DNA of 64,000 nucleotides from contig OZ018323.1 in NCBI GenBank assembly GCA_963969495.1, positions 76,410,583 through 76,474,582 on the forward strand, written 5' to 3'. The notes below the pieces were generated by a model that was not told where the DNA came from, did no database searches, and saw nothing but the letters and a program-made list of their open reading frames with translations. Position 1 is the stretch's first letter; each line of letters begins with the position of its first letter. Made by a program: the position numbers and the translations under genes. This document shows positions 49,601 through 62,100 of this stretch, piece after piece. The DNA comes from Ceratothoa steindachneri (taxonomy: Eukaryota; Arthropoda; Malacostraca; Isopoda; Cymothoidae).

Positions 49601-52150
49601 GTTCAGCGCCGTATTGAAGCTTGCCTTTTTCAGTCGCGCTGTAACGCGTGTTAAACACGATTATTGTGACATTGAAGCTTGCCTTTTCAAGTCGCATTAG
49701 GACATGTGTTAAACACGTTCAGCACCGCATTGGAGCTTGACTTTTCCATTCGCGATGTGACATGTGTTCAACACCTTCAGTGCCACATGGGAGATTGCCT
49801 TTTCCATTCGCGCTGCTTCAGGTGTCAAACACGTTAATCGTCACATTGGAACTTGCCTTTTTCAGTCGCGTTGTGACATACGTTAAATACGTCATTGTTA
49901 CATTGAAGCTTGCCTTTTACACTCGCGCTGTGGCGTGTGTTTCAATACGTTCGTCGCTACAATGTCTATTGCCTTTTCCACTGACGCTGTAACATGTTTT
50001 AAATACGTTCATCGTGACATGGAAACTTGTCTTTTCTAGTCGCGCTGTTACGTGTGTTCAACAACTTCAATATCACATTTGAGATCTCCTTTTTCCCTCG
50101 CACTGTGATATGAGTTAAATACGTGCATCGTCAGATTGGACCTTACTTTTTCCAGTCGCGCCATTAAACGTGTTAAACATGTTAATCGTCCTATTGGAGC
50201 TTGCATTTTTCCACTCGTGCTGTGATGTGTGTTAAACAAGTTCATCGTCACATTGACGCTTGCCTTTTCCATTGGCGCTGTGACATTTGTTAAACACGTT
50301 CGTCATCATATTGAACTTGTCTTTATCCAGTCGCATTGCGACGTGTGTTAAACACGCTCATCGTGGTTTTGAAGCTTGCCATTTTTCTAGTCGCGTTGTG
50401 AGGTGTATCGAACACGTTCAGCGCCGCTTTGGAGCTTGCCTTTACCAGTCGCGCCATAGCATGTGTTCAATACCTTCAGTACCACATTGAACATTGCCTT
50501 TGCCATTCGCGCTGTGACATGTGTTAAACACGGTCATCATCACATTGAACTTGTCTTTATCCAGTCGCATTGCGACGTGTGTTAAACAAGTTCATCGTCA
50601 CATTGACGCTTGCCTTTTCCATTGGCGCTGTGACATTTGTTAAACACGTTCGTCATCATATTGAACTTGTCTTTATCCAGTCGCATTGCGACGTGTGTTA
50701 AACACGTTCATCGTGGTTTTGAAGCTTGCCATTTTTCTAGTCGCGTTGTGAGGTGTATCGAACACGTTCAGCGCCGCTTTGGAGCTTGCCTTTACCAGTC
50801 GCGCCATAGCATGTGTTCAATACCTTCAGTACCACATTGAACATTGCCTTTGCCATTCGCGCTGTGACATGTGTTAAACACGGTCATCATCACATTGAAC
50901 TTGTCTTTATCCAGTCGCATTGCGACGTGTGTTAAACAAGTTCATCGTCACATTGACGCTTGCCTTTTCCATTGGCGCTGTGACATTTGTTAAACACGTT
51001 CGTCATCATATTGAACTTGTCTTTATCCAGTCGCATTGCGACGTGTGTTAAACACGCTCATCGTGGTTTTGAAGCTTGCCATTTTTCTAGTCGCGTTGTG
51101 AGGTGTATCGAACACGTTCAGCGCCGCTTTGGAGCTTGCCTTTACCAGTCGCGCCATAGCATGTGTTCAATACCTTCAGTACCACATTGAACATTGCCTT
51201 TGCCATTCGCGCTGTGACATTTGTTAAACACGGTCATCATCACATTGAACTTGTCTTTATCCAGTCGCATTGCGACGTGTGTTAAACACGTTCATCGTGG
51301 TTTTGAAGCTTGCCATTTTTCTAGTCGCGTTGTGAGGTGTATCGAACACGTTCAGCGCCGCTTTGGAGCTTGCCTTTACCAGTCGCGCCATAGCATGTGT
51401 TCAATACCTTCAGTACCACATTGAACATTGCCTTTGCCATTCGCGCTGTGACATGTGTTAAACACGGTCATCATCACATTGAACTTGTCTTTATCCAGTC
51501 GCATTGCGACGTATGTTAAACAAGTTCATCGTCACATTGACGCTTGCCTTTTCCATTGGCGCTGTGACATTTGTTAAACACGTTCGTCATCATATTGAAC
51601 TTGTCTTTATCCAGTCGCATTGCGACGTGTGTTAAACACGCTCATCGTGGTTTTGAAGCTTGCCATTTTTCTAGTCGCGTTGTGAGGTGTATCGAACACG
51701 TTCAGCGCCGCTTTGGAGCTTGCCTTTACCAGTCGCGCCATAGCATGTGTTCAATACCTTCAGTACCACATTGAACATTGCCTTTGCCATTCGCGCTGTG
51801 ACATTTGTTAAACACGATCATCATCACATTGAACTTGTCTTTATCCAGTCGCATTGCGACGTGTGTTAAACACGTTCATCGTGGTTTTGAAGCTTGCCAT
51901 TTTTCTAGTCGCGTTGTGAGGTGTATCGAACACGTTCAGCGCCGCTTTGGAGCTTGCCTTTACCAGTCGCGCCATAGCATGTGTTCAATACCTTCAGTAC
52001 CACATTGAACATTGCCTTTGCCATTCGCGCTGTGACATGTGTTAAGCACGCTGATCGTCACATTGGACCTTGCCTTTTCCTTCGCGACGTTCCGTGTGTT
52101 AAACACGTTCATCGTCACATTGGACCTTGCCTTTTGTACATTACGTGATA
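49600..52150. repeat. 58-bp satellite with 350/234-bp higher-order repeats
   Basis: The basic unit is 57-59 bp and contains GTGTTAAACACGTTCATCGT, then CACATTG-A-CTTGCCTTTTCCA and GTCGCGCTGTGAC. From 49600 to about 50280 the units are diverged. From about 50280 to 52030 a six-unit block of exactly 350 bp and a four-unit block of 234 bp are repeated (matching points at 50287, 50637, 50987, 51221, 51571, 51805) with almost no changes. The six 67-codon frames that recur at these points are products of the repetition, not genes. Confidence 0.93.
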
Positions 52151-52559
52151 TTACGTTGAAAACGTCGAGATTTTCGCTTGGAGATCGTAAAGTAGGAGTA
52201 TCCGGAGAAGGGCATCTGGGATTCAATTCTCTACGGTGATAGTAAAAAATCTCTTTGACATAAAGAGTTTAAGTTTGTTATTGAGTAAGTTGGTATTTAT
52301 TAAAAACAGCCGCACCATCGAGGGCATTCACGTTAAGGAAGCTTTTGAGAAGGGGCTCGTAAAGTGAAAGTCAGGTACATAGTAGAAGTAAACTACTCAG
52401 GGACCAGATTTTTCCCCTCGAATTCAAAGCACAATACAACGAAAGCATCTCCAGCAGAATGATTGTATGAAGAGATCTGTAAAGAAAGTGGTGAAATTGG
52501 AAAGTAGTAATGTATGGAAGACAGTCTCAGATTTCCCTGGAAGTATGAGGGCAAACTGC
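52151..52559. other. Short gap between satellite and LINE
   Basis: No feature seen. The 5' part of the CR1-like element may begin here but I cannot place its border. Confidence 0.35.
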
Positions 52560-53000
52560 GGCCGTTGGGGCAGGGAAAGAATACAGCCATCCAAATGCTA
52601 TTATGCCCATTACTATGCCGCGTGAGAAGAGAGACTTTGGAACCTCTTTAAATAACGCCTTGGAGCACTCATAGGTTACAAGAGACTGATATTGAAGGGA
52701 TCTCAGGCCTTGCAGACCTCTGTACGGCGGAGGGTGTCTTTTTTTGTGGACCCGTACGCCGTATTCTATGGTAGAAAAGACCTCTACCAAAGGGACGGGA
52801 TGTACCTCTCCTTTAAGGGCAAGGTGTTCCTAGCTAACCTCATCCAGGATGTCGTGGAGCGCACCCAAAGGAGTGTCCAGCCCATTGGGAAGGTGGAAGT
52901 ACGCCAGTACGCCCGAGTCACTCCCCAAACAACCTTCTCGGAGGTTGTCAAGAATGGTGCCACCGCGACAAACAAGAAACCGGGAAACGGAAGAGTATAG
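52560..53000 (+). pseudogene. CR1-like ORF1, C-terminal part with altered esterase motif
   Basis: The clean frame starts at 52692, but similar sequence extends upstream in a shifted frame (MPREKRDFGTSLNNALEH near 52615-52670). The segment VFYGRKDLYQRDGMYLSFKG followed by KVFLANLI matches the C-terminal block of the SGNH/GDSL-esterase-like domain known in CR1 ORF1 proteins. There the consensus 'DG.HLs..G...la' carries the catalytic His. Here that position is Tyr (codon TAC, 52803-52805), a one-base change from CAC. The rest is basic and low-complexity (VTPQTTFSEVVKNGATATNK). The stop at 53000 precedes ORF2 by a few bases. Confidence 0.65.
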
Positions 53001-53014
53001 GGGGTCCTACATTA

Positions 53015-55777
53015 GGGGACTCCCTAAAAGTTCTTCTGTTCAATGCGAGGTCAATTAGGAACAAGTTTCCTGAGCTCCGTGGCCTCGTAGCGACGGAAGA
53101 ACCCGAAATGGTAGCCATAACCGAATCATGGATAAAAACCTCAAAACGAGACTTTGAAGGCGAATTCACGGTTCCTGGCTACCAACTCTTCCACAAAGAT
53201 AGGCCAGACAGAGAGGGTGGCCGTGTAATGTTGTATGTCAAGGATACAATTAAATCTACGAACTCCAACGTTATATCCGACCATGAGCTCCTAGGCGTTG
53301 ACCTAGAGATCGGTCCTGTCAGATACAGGACCCTGCTGCTTTACAGACCCCCTTTCCAACCCGTTGAGAAGGACAGGGAACTGTACCAGCTGCTGGGTGA
53401 GCTGGTTCAAGGCAGAGTGTGCATCGTTATGGGCGATTTCAACAGCCAAGTTGACTGGGAAACCAGAGCAGCCTGTGGCGAGAGCGCACTACTCTTGGAG
53501 TTCGCCAATGACGAGTTCCTCACTCAATGGGTCAGAGAACCGACGAGAGGAGACAACATCCTCGACTTGGTCTTCACCTCTGAGGATGATATCGTTAGGG
53601 ATCTCTCTGTAGGCGAAGAGCTCGGTGGCAGTGATCACTAGCTAGTTAGATTTAGCGTCAAGATCCCGAAGGTAAGGTCTGTTGCCAGTCAATCAAGGAA
53701 AACCTGACTTGAGAAGAGCAGACTTTGCAAGCCTTCGTGCTGGACTGACTGTCGTGAGGCTAAAAGTGTGCAATGCTGTTGAAGACTCGTGGAATAGTTT
53801 CAAAACCACATTCATGAGTCTTCAATCGCGTTTCATCCCTCTGAAATGCCTTCGTCGGTCTTCTTTTCAACCAAAGTGGTTTAATTGAGAAATCGGCCAA
53901 CTGCTTAGGGAGAAGAGAACTGTGTACCGGCAATCGAAGATCTCGGGTGACTTTGACGAATACCGGAGGCTAGCCAGGAGAGTGAAGTCCAGCATAAGGG
54001 CGGCTAAGCGGTCTGAGGAACTCCGAGTGGCGAGACTCTGTAAAGAGAATCCCAAGGAGTTCTTTGGATAGGTAAACAGCCGTAAACCAATCCGTCGAAC
54101 GATTGGCCCTTTGAGGAATTGGGAGGGGACATTAAAGCATTCAGATGCCAAAAATGCTAACCTCCTCAACAAATACTTCTCTTCAGTATTTACTGAAGAG
54201 TGTGGTCCCATCCCCAAGCCGACGGATTCCTACTCGGGGGAAAAGCTGGAGGATATGGACTTCACCGAAGGACAAATCAAAAAGAAGATCACTGACCTAA
54301 TGACGAATAAGTCACCTGGCCCGGATGGGTTTCTACCTAAAGTGTTGAAAGAAGTGCGCGATCAAGTGTCACGACACCTGAGCGCAATCTTCAACATGTC
54401 AATCCGGACCAAATGCGTTCCTAGAGACTGGCGTGAGGCGGAGGTGACTCCTATCTCCAAGAAAGGAGACCGTAACCAACCGTCGAACTACAGACCTATC
54501 AGTCTGACTTCGATAGTCGGTAAACTCATGGAAAGCATGATGGTGGACAAAGTGACGTCGTATTTAGAGTCAAACTTGCTACTAAGGAGTTCCCAGCACG
54601 GCTTCCGAAGGCAACGGTCATGCCTGACGAACCTTGTGGAATTCTTCCACTTCGTTTTCAGTGAGCACGATCGGGACAAGGCGGTGGGTGTGGTCTACCT
54701 AGACTTTCAGAAAGCCTTTGATAAGGTACCACACCACCGCCTTCTCTGGAAAGTGCAAGCGCTTGGCATAGACGGAAAGGTAGCCGGCTGGATCGAGAAC
54801 TGGCTAAGTGGCAGACGGAAACGGGTGGTGGTGAATGGACAGACTTCTAGGTGGGTGCCCGTTACTAGCGGGGTGCCTCAAGGTTCTGTCCTGCGACCAC
54901 TACTATTCATCATCTACGTCAAAGACATCGACGGTGACATGGTTGCTAAGATTTCCGAATTCGCCGACGATACCAAGCTTGGTATGAACGTTGCAAAGGA
55001 TGGAAATACTGCCCGCCTGCAGGAAGATCTTGGGAAGATTGGGGAGTGGTCGGACACGTGGCAAATGCCTTTTAACGTGAACAAATGCAAAGTGATGCAT
55101 ATCGGCCACAGAAACCCCCAATCTCAGTATATCCTTAAGGGCACTGCTATTGAATCCACCGACACTGAGAAGGACTTGGGTGTAATAATCACTAGTGACC
55201 TCAAGTTCTCGAAACAGTGCATTGAGGCGGAGAAAAAGGCCCAAAGGATGCTAGGCTATATTAAGCGCCAGTTTGGTTATCGGAACCAGGAGATTGTACT
55301 GTGCCTGTAAACTCACTTGTCCGACCGCACCTGGAGTATGCCGTACAATTTTGGAGTCCTTCATTGCGAAAGGACATCGCGAGATTGGAACGCGTACAAG
55401 CTAGGGCAACCAAGCTGATGCCCTCTATCCGACATAAAAGTTATGAGGATAGACTAAGGGAATTAGATCTGTTCTCGCTGGAATTTCGTAGACTGCGTGG
55501 TCAGCTCATCGAAGTCTTCAAAATACTTGGAGGGTTCGACAATGTTGACTACCGGGATATTTTCACACTGAGTGAGAACAGAATGCGCATTCACGGCTTC
55601 AAACTTGAACTGAAGCGTTACAACCGCAATCTGTGTGGAATTTTTTCCACCTACAGTATCTGCGGTAAGTGGAACGCACTTCCAGTGGAAGTTGTCAACA
55701 GTGAATCTGTTGACCAGTTCAAGTTAAGACTAGACAAAGTCTTGAAAAGTGGCCGTTTAGGGACGCATAACAATTGA
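53015..55777 (+). pseudogene. CR1-like ORF2: endonuclease and reverse transcriptase, interrupted
   Basis: The endonuclease shows VLLFNARSIRNKFPELRG, VAITESWI, GRVMLYVKD, VCIVMGDFNSQVDW and LDLVFTSEDD, ending in GGSDH followed by an in-frame TAG (53639-53641). The RT frame (54111-55310) contains KSPGPDGFLPKVLKEV, YRPISLTSIVGKLMES, QHGFRR, VYLDFQKAFDKVPHH (first Asp at residue 198), SGVPQGSVLRPLLFIIYVKD and EFADDTKLGM (FADD at residues 284-287). A shift at about 55305 leads to VRPHLEYAVQFWSPSLRKDI and the C-terminal domain ending at 55777. R262 replaces the usual Gly of QGSVLGP. Stops and shifts in the linker (53640-54110) also inactivate it. Role: target-primed reverse transcription. Confidence 0.9.
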
Positions 55778-55890
55778 GCAGTAATGTGCCCGCTCGATTG
55801 CTAGTCCAAAGGTACCCTCTTTGAATGGACCGTAAGGTCTCCTAGGGTACTTTCTTTCATTGTAACCCATTGTAACTCATTATAACAAAA

Positions 55891-57194
55891 TTTAATAATG
55901 AAAGTGAACAAATATAGAATTCTGGCCAAAACCTTCGTTAGGGGCAAATTTCGTCCTAACAACACCCAGATAAACAAAGATGTGTACAAAAATGTCCCTT
56001 AAAGAGCGACTCCTACGAACGCTTCATAAACGTTTTGGTGGGAATCAATGCAATTTTCAGCATAAGAGAGCAAAGTGTGATCCCTCGGCCACAAGTAACG
56101 AAATTACTCTGACAACACCACACTTATATGGGTCCATGGCATTGAAGCTTATTAGATCTTGCTACGATTAAGAACCTGTGGGTGATCGTCAAAAGGGCGA
56201 AGGTGTGACGAGTGAACCTTCCAAAAATTGCAACAATTACCTATCATTAATGTTGCACCATCACTCACGATTTGCTCTTGAATTTGATATCAGCCAGAAC
56301 GAATCCCGCAAGTCATTCATTTTTATCCCGACAGTCACTAAAGATAGCAAATCGCTTCAACCAGAGAAAAAACTGCCTCCTTTTTGATGAGTTTGCCATT
56401 ATGCTCTCAAGAAATAACATGCGATAGTCATAGCACAAATCCTTAATCAATTTATTTTTGACTGCAAAGATTACTCGGACGCCATGGAGGCCTCTAAAGT
56501 TGACCAATACATCGCGACTTTTTGGACAAGTGTATATAAGGACGAAGGGGTCATAAAACCTAGGAAACTTAGATATAATTTTGATTGTCTCTAAGACACC
56601 TCAGTGACATGTAGGACAGTGGTGGTTCCAAGATAAAATTAAGGAGGAAGGGGGGCTAAGCTGAATTCCTCCCTTTGAGAAGTCTGAGAAAAGGGCATTA
56701 TATAGCAAATCACACGTGAGTGAGCCCTAACTCTATCAGGTCCTGAATTTTTTTCGACACCATAAAATTATGACTTGTAGTTTTGGGACGTAAGCTAAGG
56801 TATAATACTGAATTTAATAATTATTTTTTTAGATTTGCCTGTATTTTAGACATGTATCATATCAGGTACATACTCGTACGATCGCAAAATTTTGTAAAAA
56901 ACTGTTTTCATATATATTCTATATTATTACATCACTCTTTCTGAATAACATAATACAAGTAGGGCTTAGAAAGAAATGTAAACATAAACTTGTCTTAAAT
57001 TTGGGGGAGGGCTTCAGCCCCCTCCACCCTGGATCCGCGCCTAATGCGAGGTAATCGTATAATATTAAGCTGCAAAACATAGCGATTTCAAAATTTGTCT
57101 CTCCGAATGTGTGAAATCATTTTACCATTGCACGTTATTTCAAACGCTTCAGGACAAAATGCGCATCAACAAATCATGAGGAAATATTCCCTGA
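55891..57194. other. No recognisable gene
   Basis: Short frames at 55980-56387 and 56313-56507 without motifs. Confidence 0.4.
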
Positions 57195-58260
57195 TTATAC
57201 CGGGTGACAGACGAAAATGTCCCCTTTTTATAATGCTGCAATTTGTTAGATATTAAATTTTGAAGGTAGGGATAAGTATCATTACAAAGAACAATATTTG
57301 AAATTTTATTATCTAGCTTTTTAATATTAGAAATAACCACCACCAGACTACATGCAGTTATCAATACGATTAGCAAAATTCTTATGACATTCTGCAAAAT
57401 ATTGACATTGATGGATGCAATGATTTGTCGAAACTCATTCTTCAGTTCTGCGAGATTAAATGGTGCAGCTCGAAATAGTCTTTCCTTTACAAAACTCCAT
57501 AGAAAGTAGTCTAAGGGTGACAAGGCGGATGACCAGGGCGCCCAGGGAAAATGTGTCCTATGCGAAATTAGTCCTTGAGGAAATCGAGCCTACAACCATG
57601 TCATGGGCGCACATGCAGTATGGGCTGGAGTGCCATCTAGAATAAACCTGGCATCATTAATTGACTGCGATTGTCCTGTTTCATAGTCTTCAAAGATATA
57701 GGGCCAATAAATCTTATTCCCACTTAGTCCGCACCATACTGTTATCTTTGGGGAGTGCAAAGGTTTTGAAAGTGAGTATTTGGGTTAGGTAGCGACTAGT
57801 TTCCCTAATTCTGTTTATTTGGCAAGCCTTTCAGGTAAACGTGACATTCATTCCTGAAAATTATGTTATTCATTACCAATTGTTTATCATCGCACATTTC
57901 TTTGACCCTGAGGCAAAGTGATAACTTTTGTTGCTTATCCTGCATTGAGATTTCTTGATGACATTGACTTTTTTTGTATGTGTTTAAATTAAGATCTTTT
58001 CGAGAATAGTCCAAATGTGTCTCAGCAGTCAATTTTCTCACTGAATTTGTTTCATCAGCATCCATTAGTTCTTACCTTGTCAATATTCGTTTCCGTTCTC
58101 ACACTTTTCTTAAGGACGGAATTTCCTTATTTAAATTACGAATTGTGCTGTGCTTATTCCACTTGGCGTAATTTCTCTGTGTTATTAGTCACGTGCGAGT
58201 CTAGTCGCGAGACTCTACATCTCATTAGGTCGGTCGTCGGTCGGTCCCCGTTTTGCTTTT
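57195..58260 (-). mobile_element. Degenerate mariner-group (DD37D-like) element
   Basis: A possible terminal sequence TACCGGGTGACAGACGAAAA plus TGTCCCC lies at 57199-57225, just beyond the 3' end of the transposase relic. I could not find its partner near 58260, so the right border is a guess based on the coding remains. Confidence 0.45.
57240..58230 (-). pseudogene. mariner-group transposase relic
   Basis: Read on the minus strand: SVRTETNIDKVRT, NSVRKLTAETHLDYS, LNLNTYKKSQCHQEISMQDK, MNNIIFRNECHVYLKGLPNK, SLSKPLHSPKITVWCGLSGN, IYWPYIFEDYE, ARFILDGTPAHTAC, and SPLDYFLWSFVKERLFRAAP. The order and wording fit the arthropod mariner-group transposases with 'FSDE..F.LnG.VNkQN', 'nSPk.tVWCgi', 'qQDGAPaH' and 'SPDLsPLDYFLWG'. 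The first catalytic Asp (FSDE) is Asn here (FRNE). The second survives in LDGTPAH. Stops and frameshifts are frequent. The C-terminal tail after 57400 is only weakly recognisable. Confidence 0.75.
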
Positions 58261-58419
58261 TTTGTTTTGGTAATATCATCAAAACTATAGAGCCCATTCT
58301 AAAGAAATTTGAAAACCTTATGTTGTTTAGCATTCTCTTTCGAATGCTATAATTGCTAAAGTCATCCCAAGGTTATTCCAGGAATTATTTCGTTTTGGAG
58401 ATGACAGAATGCCATAAGA
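58261..58419. other. Short gap without feature
   Basis: Nothing recognised. Confidence 0.35.
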
Positions 58420-58885
58420 ATTTTGCTAATCGTATTGATAACTGCATATATTCTGGAGCTATACTTGACTAGGGTATAATAAGATAGTATACGCTATACT
58501 TGTCTAGGATAGTTAATGCTAAGCGAGGTTATACTATGCTAGAGTAGGCTAAGCTATACTAGGCTATACTATGCTACGCTAGGGTAGGCTATGCTAGGTC
58601 ATACTATGTTAGGCTACGATAGGCTAGCTAACCAAGGCTATAATATGCTAAGCTATGCAAGGTTATTCTTGTCTAGGGAATGGTTTGCTATACTAGTCTA
58701 GGATATAATAGGTTAGGCTATAATATGATATGCTTGTCTAAATTATGTTAGGTTTGGTTATGCTAGGATAGGCTATACCAAGCTAGCATATATTATGCAA
58801 AGATATATTGGCTAGGCTATAGTAGCCTATTCTAGCTTGGCTATAATAGGTTAGGCTAATCTAGGCGACGCTAAGCAAGGCCTTG
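58420..58885 (+). repeat. Degenerate short tandem repeat of AGGCTATACT type
   Basis: Variants of TAGGCTATACTATGCTA follow one another for about 450 bp with a basic step of 5 bases (roughly GCTAT/GCTAG) and a looser 10-15-base period. It abuts the poly(T) that marks the 3' end of the minus-strand LINE. Confidence 0.85.
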
Positions 58886-59188
58886 GCATGCATTTTTTTT
58901 TTTTAAATATTAGGAGCCTATCTGGCGACTGCCCACTTGGGCATAAGTCGCCGGAATCACGACAGCCTAGCGCTAGGCTACTTTAAAATAAGAATATGAA
59001 AACATAACAATGATAGAAAAAGGAAAAACGTAACAAATAGGAAGCAATCTCCGGCGTCAAGGGAAGGTCCACCTCACCCCGGCGCAGGAGCGTGCGACCA
59101 ACAAAGAAAACAATAACCAAAAAGCATAAAACCTAGTTAAAAAAAGGGAGAAGCCCGGCCTCCCACAAAAAGTCAACAAGTACACAAG

Positions 59189-62100
59189 TCAATGTGCACG
59201 AACTCGTCCCGAATACAAGGGATAGGCAGTAGCGACCCCGCCATCCTGGTACCTGGACAGGTATCGTGCGCGAAGATCACCCAGACTGGGACATTCGACA
59301 AGAATGTGCCGAACAGACTGGGGGACGACGCAATCGTCAAAATAGGGCGCTGGCGAGTGATCCATCAGATAGCGATGCCTAACACGAATGTGCCCGATTC
59401 GGAGACGACAGAAAGTGACCTGAAACCGTGGAGGCATTGGGGGATAGGTCAATGGGAACAGTCGCGGCGCAATGGCACGACACTTTAAGTTCCCTTCGAC
59501 TGTCTCCCATCTTCTTTGCCAAGCAGTCCGAAGAGCTGCCCGTATTCCTGCCATGTAGTCGGTGTGAGGAAGAGCGAAACGATGGTCCGGTCGCAGAGTC
59601 CTCGCGGACTCTTTGGCGCCCTCATCGGCGCGCTAATTCCCTGCAATTCCCATATGCCCAGCAACCAGCAGAAGATAATCTCGACATCCGCTCGGCTTGC
59701 AAACATCGTGGCGTCACGGATATCGTGAACTAGGAGATGCGGAGATTCCAATGCCCCAAGAGCACTCAGGGCGCTTTGTGAGTCGCTATAGATCACAATC
59801 CGGTCTCCGAACCGGACACGTCGCGTAATCTCCCGTACCGAGGGGTGTATTGCCACCAGCTCGCCCGTGAAGACAGACGCAGACCCTGGCAAAGCCCCGC
59901 TGACTTCAAACAGGGATAATACGGCGTGGAAGCCGACCCCCTCTTGGGACTTGGAGCCATACGTATACAGTGGCACGGTTCCAGCGTGACAGGAGGTGTG
60001 CTCCAAAAAGGTCGAACACAATACTCCCGGCGCTGTACAAGCTTTGGGAGCAGAGGTGTGGCGACAAATAGCCAAATGTGGTACCCTCCAGGGTGGCGTC
60101 CTGGGCAGAACCAAAGGCGCCACGGGCCCTAGAGCTATACCTAGCTCGAACGGGTTTCCTGGCCCTAAACCCAAAAGGCTTAGGGTAGGACTGGCGTCTC
60201 TCGGTGGCATAGGCAGCGTAGAGATCAGCTGCGGATGCAGTGAGAGCTGTTGGCGACTGAGGGAGGCGCCGGTCTCGCGCGTACAGGCAAGTGATGCACT
60301 GTACGTGGCACAGAACGAGTGGCATCTCCCCATCATCGACCAACAGGCTCTCAATGGGGGAAGTGCGGAAGACACCGGTGACCAGGCGAAGGCCGGTGTG
60401 GTGGATTGAGTCCACCCTCCACAATAAACGCTCGGCTGCGGATGCATAAAACTCGCATCCGTAGTCGAGCTTCGAACAAACAAAGGATCGATAAAAAGTA
60501 AGGCTAGCCCTATCAGAACCCGAAGCGCTGAACGTCACGGAACGGAGAATATCCATGGCGCGGGTACAAGAGACCCTAAGGCTGCGAATATGAGCCTCCC
60601 AGGTGAGGCGTCAGTCAAATACAAGACCAAAGTAACGGTGCGATTCAACCGCTTCCAGGCGTACCCCATTAAGAAACAAGTCTGGATCTGGGTGGAGCCG
60701 TAGATGGCAGCAGAAGTGCACCACTTTAGTCTTGGCGAAGAAAAACCGAAACCTGTGCGCTTCAGCATAGCGAGAGACGCGGTTCAATGCCTGTTGGAGT
60801 CGACGCTCCAAAGTTGGCATCTGGGACGCGCCAAAAGAGATCGAAAGGTCGTCCACGTAGAGCGTAGCGAGAAGATCTTCCAACAGCACCGAGGTGATGC
60901 CATTGATGTTTAGGGCAAAGAGTGTGACACTGAGGACACTTCCCTTCGGAACACCCTCTTCCTGCTCCTTTGGGCCGGAGAGGGCTCCTCCCACCCGTAC
61001 GCGGAATCGACGATCTCGCAAAAATTCAGATATAAACATTGAGAAGCGTCCCTTCGCCCCCATCGTATGGAGAGTCTTCATGATACCGTCTCGTCATGCG
61101 ATATCATAGGCCTTCTCCAGATCGAAAAACACGTGTCGTAGTTATCCTTGATACCGTATCGCCATGAGGTATCATGGCGTAGGGCTGTCTACAAAGGAAG
61201 GCCTCGCAGACGGCATTTTCCAGTCGGAGCAGAGCATCCGACGTGGAGTGGAACTTGCGGAAGCCGCACTGTGCAGAAGAGAGATGGCCTCCGCTGTCGA
61301 GGAAAAGACTAATCTAACATTTATCAATTTTACCATTAACTTGCACACGCAAGAGGTTAGAGAGATTAAACGGAAACCGGCCGGAGTAGAGTGATATCTA
61401 CCCGGTTTGCGAAAGGTGAGCACAGTAGCTATTGGCCAGGAGTCTGGGAGGAGACCCTCCACCGAGATCCTGTTGAACAAATCTAAGCGAAAGGCCATGC
61501 CTCGCTCACCCAGGTGTCGAACCATGGCGTACGGGACATTGTCCGAGCCATGGGTGGTGTCCGCGCACGAAGCAAGAGCGGAGTGCAACTTACTCACAGT
61601 AAACCTGTCGTTGAATGGTTCTCCGCATCTGGAGGTAAAGTCCAGCCAGCGCCAAGCACCACCGAGGCGGGCTCTCAGGCGGCAGTTGCCCTGAAAATGA
61701 TATTTGAATGGGAAAGTGATCACTACCATGGAGGTCATCGACTACCCCACAATCAAAATCAGGCTGTGAATCCGAAGAGCACAAAGATAGATCAAGGCAT
61801 GAAAATGAAGCGGTTCTCGGGCAGTGGTGCGTAAACTCATCCACATTTAGAACACTTATCTCAAGCTCTTCGATCAGATCGGCATAACTAGTCCCCTGGG
61901 ATTTATTGAGTAATCCCCCCAGAGAGGATTCCTGCCGTTCAGATCTCCAAGCAAGAGAAAGGGCCTCGGTAACCGTGCCACGACGCGGCGGAAGTCCCCC
62001 GCGTCGAAGTCAGCTGACGGTGGAATGTACGCAGAAATGATAGTATCCCTCTTATCCAGGTGAAGCTGCACATCCACTGCCTGAAAAGAGGTATCTAAAG

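Larger units (their letters stand above)
52560..55890 (+). mobile_element. CR1-like LINE retrotransposon
   Basis: The order is the end of an ORF1 with an esterase-like motif, an ORF2 with an apurinic-type endonuclease and reverse transcriptase, a short 3' region, and a terminal run of about three 10-bp units (CATTGTAACC-like, 55858-55887). Short tandem repeats in place of poly(A) are typical of CR1-group 3' ends. The 5' border is uncertain. It begins about 0.4 kb after the end of the satellite array. Confidence 0.85.

Noticed and set aside
50287..52008. Six near-identical 67-codon frames as a tandem gene family
   Set aside because: They coincide with satellite higher-order units; unit length is not generally a multiple of three, no start context or domain is visible, and spacing equals the repeat period.
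54111..55310. The 399-codon frame as a host gene
   Set aside because: It contains the complete motif order of a LINE reverse transcriptase (FADD box) and is flanked by LINE endonuclease and 3' end.
59996..60409. Plus-strand 137-codon frame opposite the LINE ORF2
   Set aside because: It is the antisense shadow of the RNase H region, with no motif of its own.
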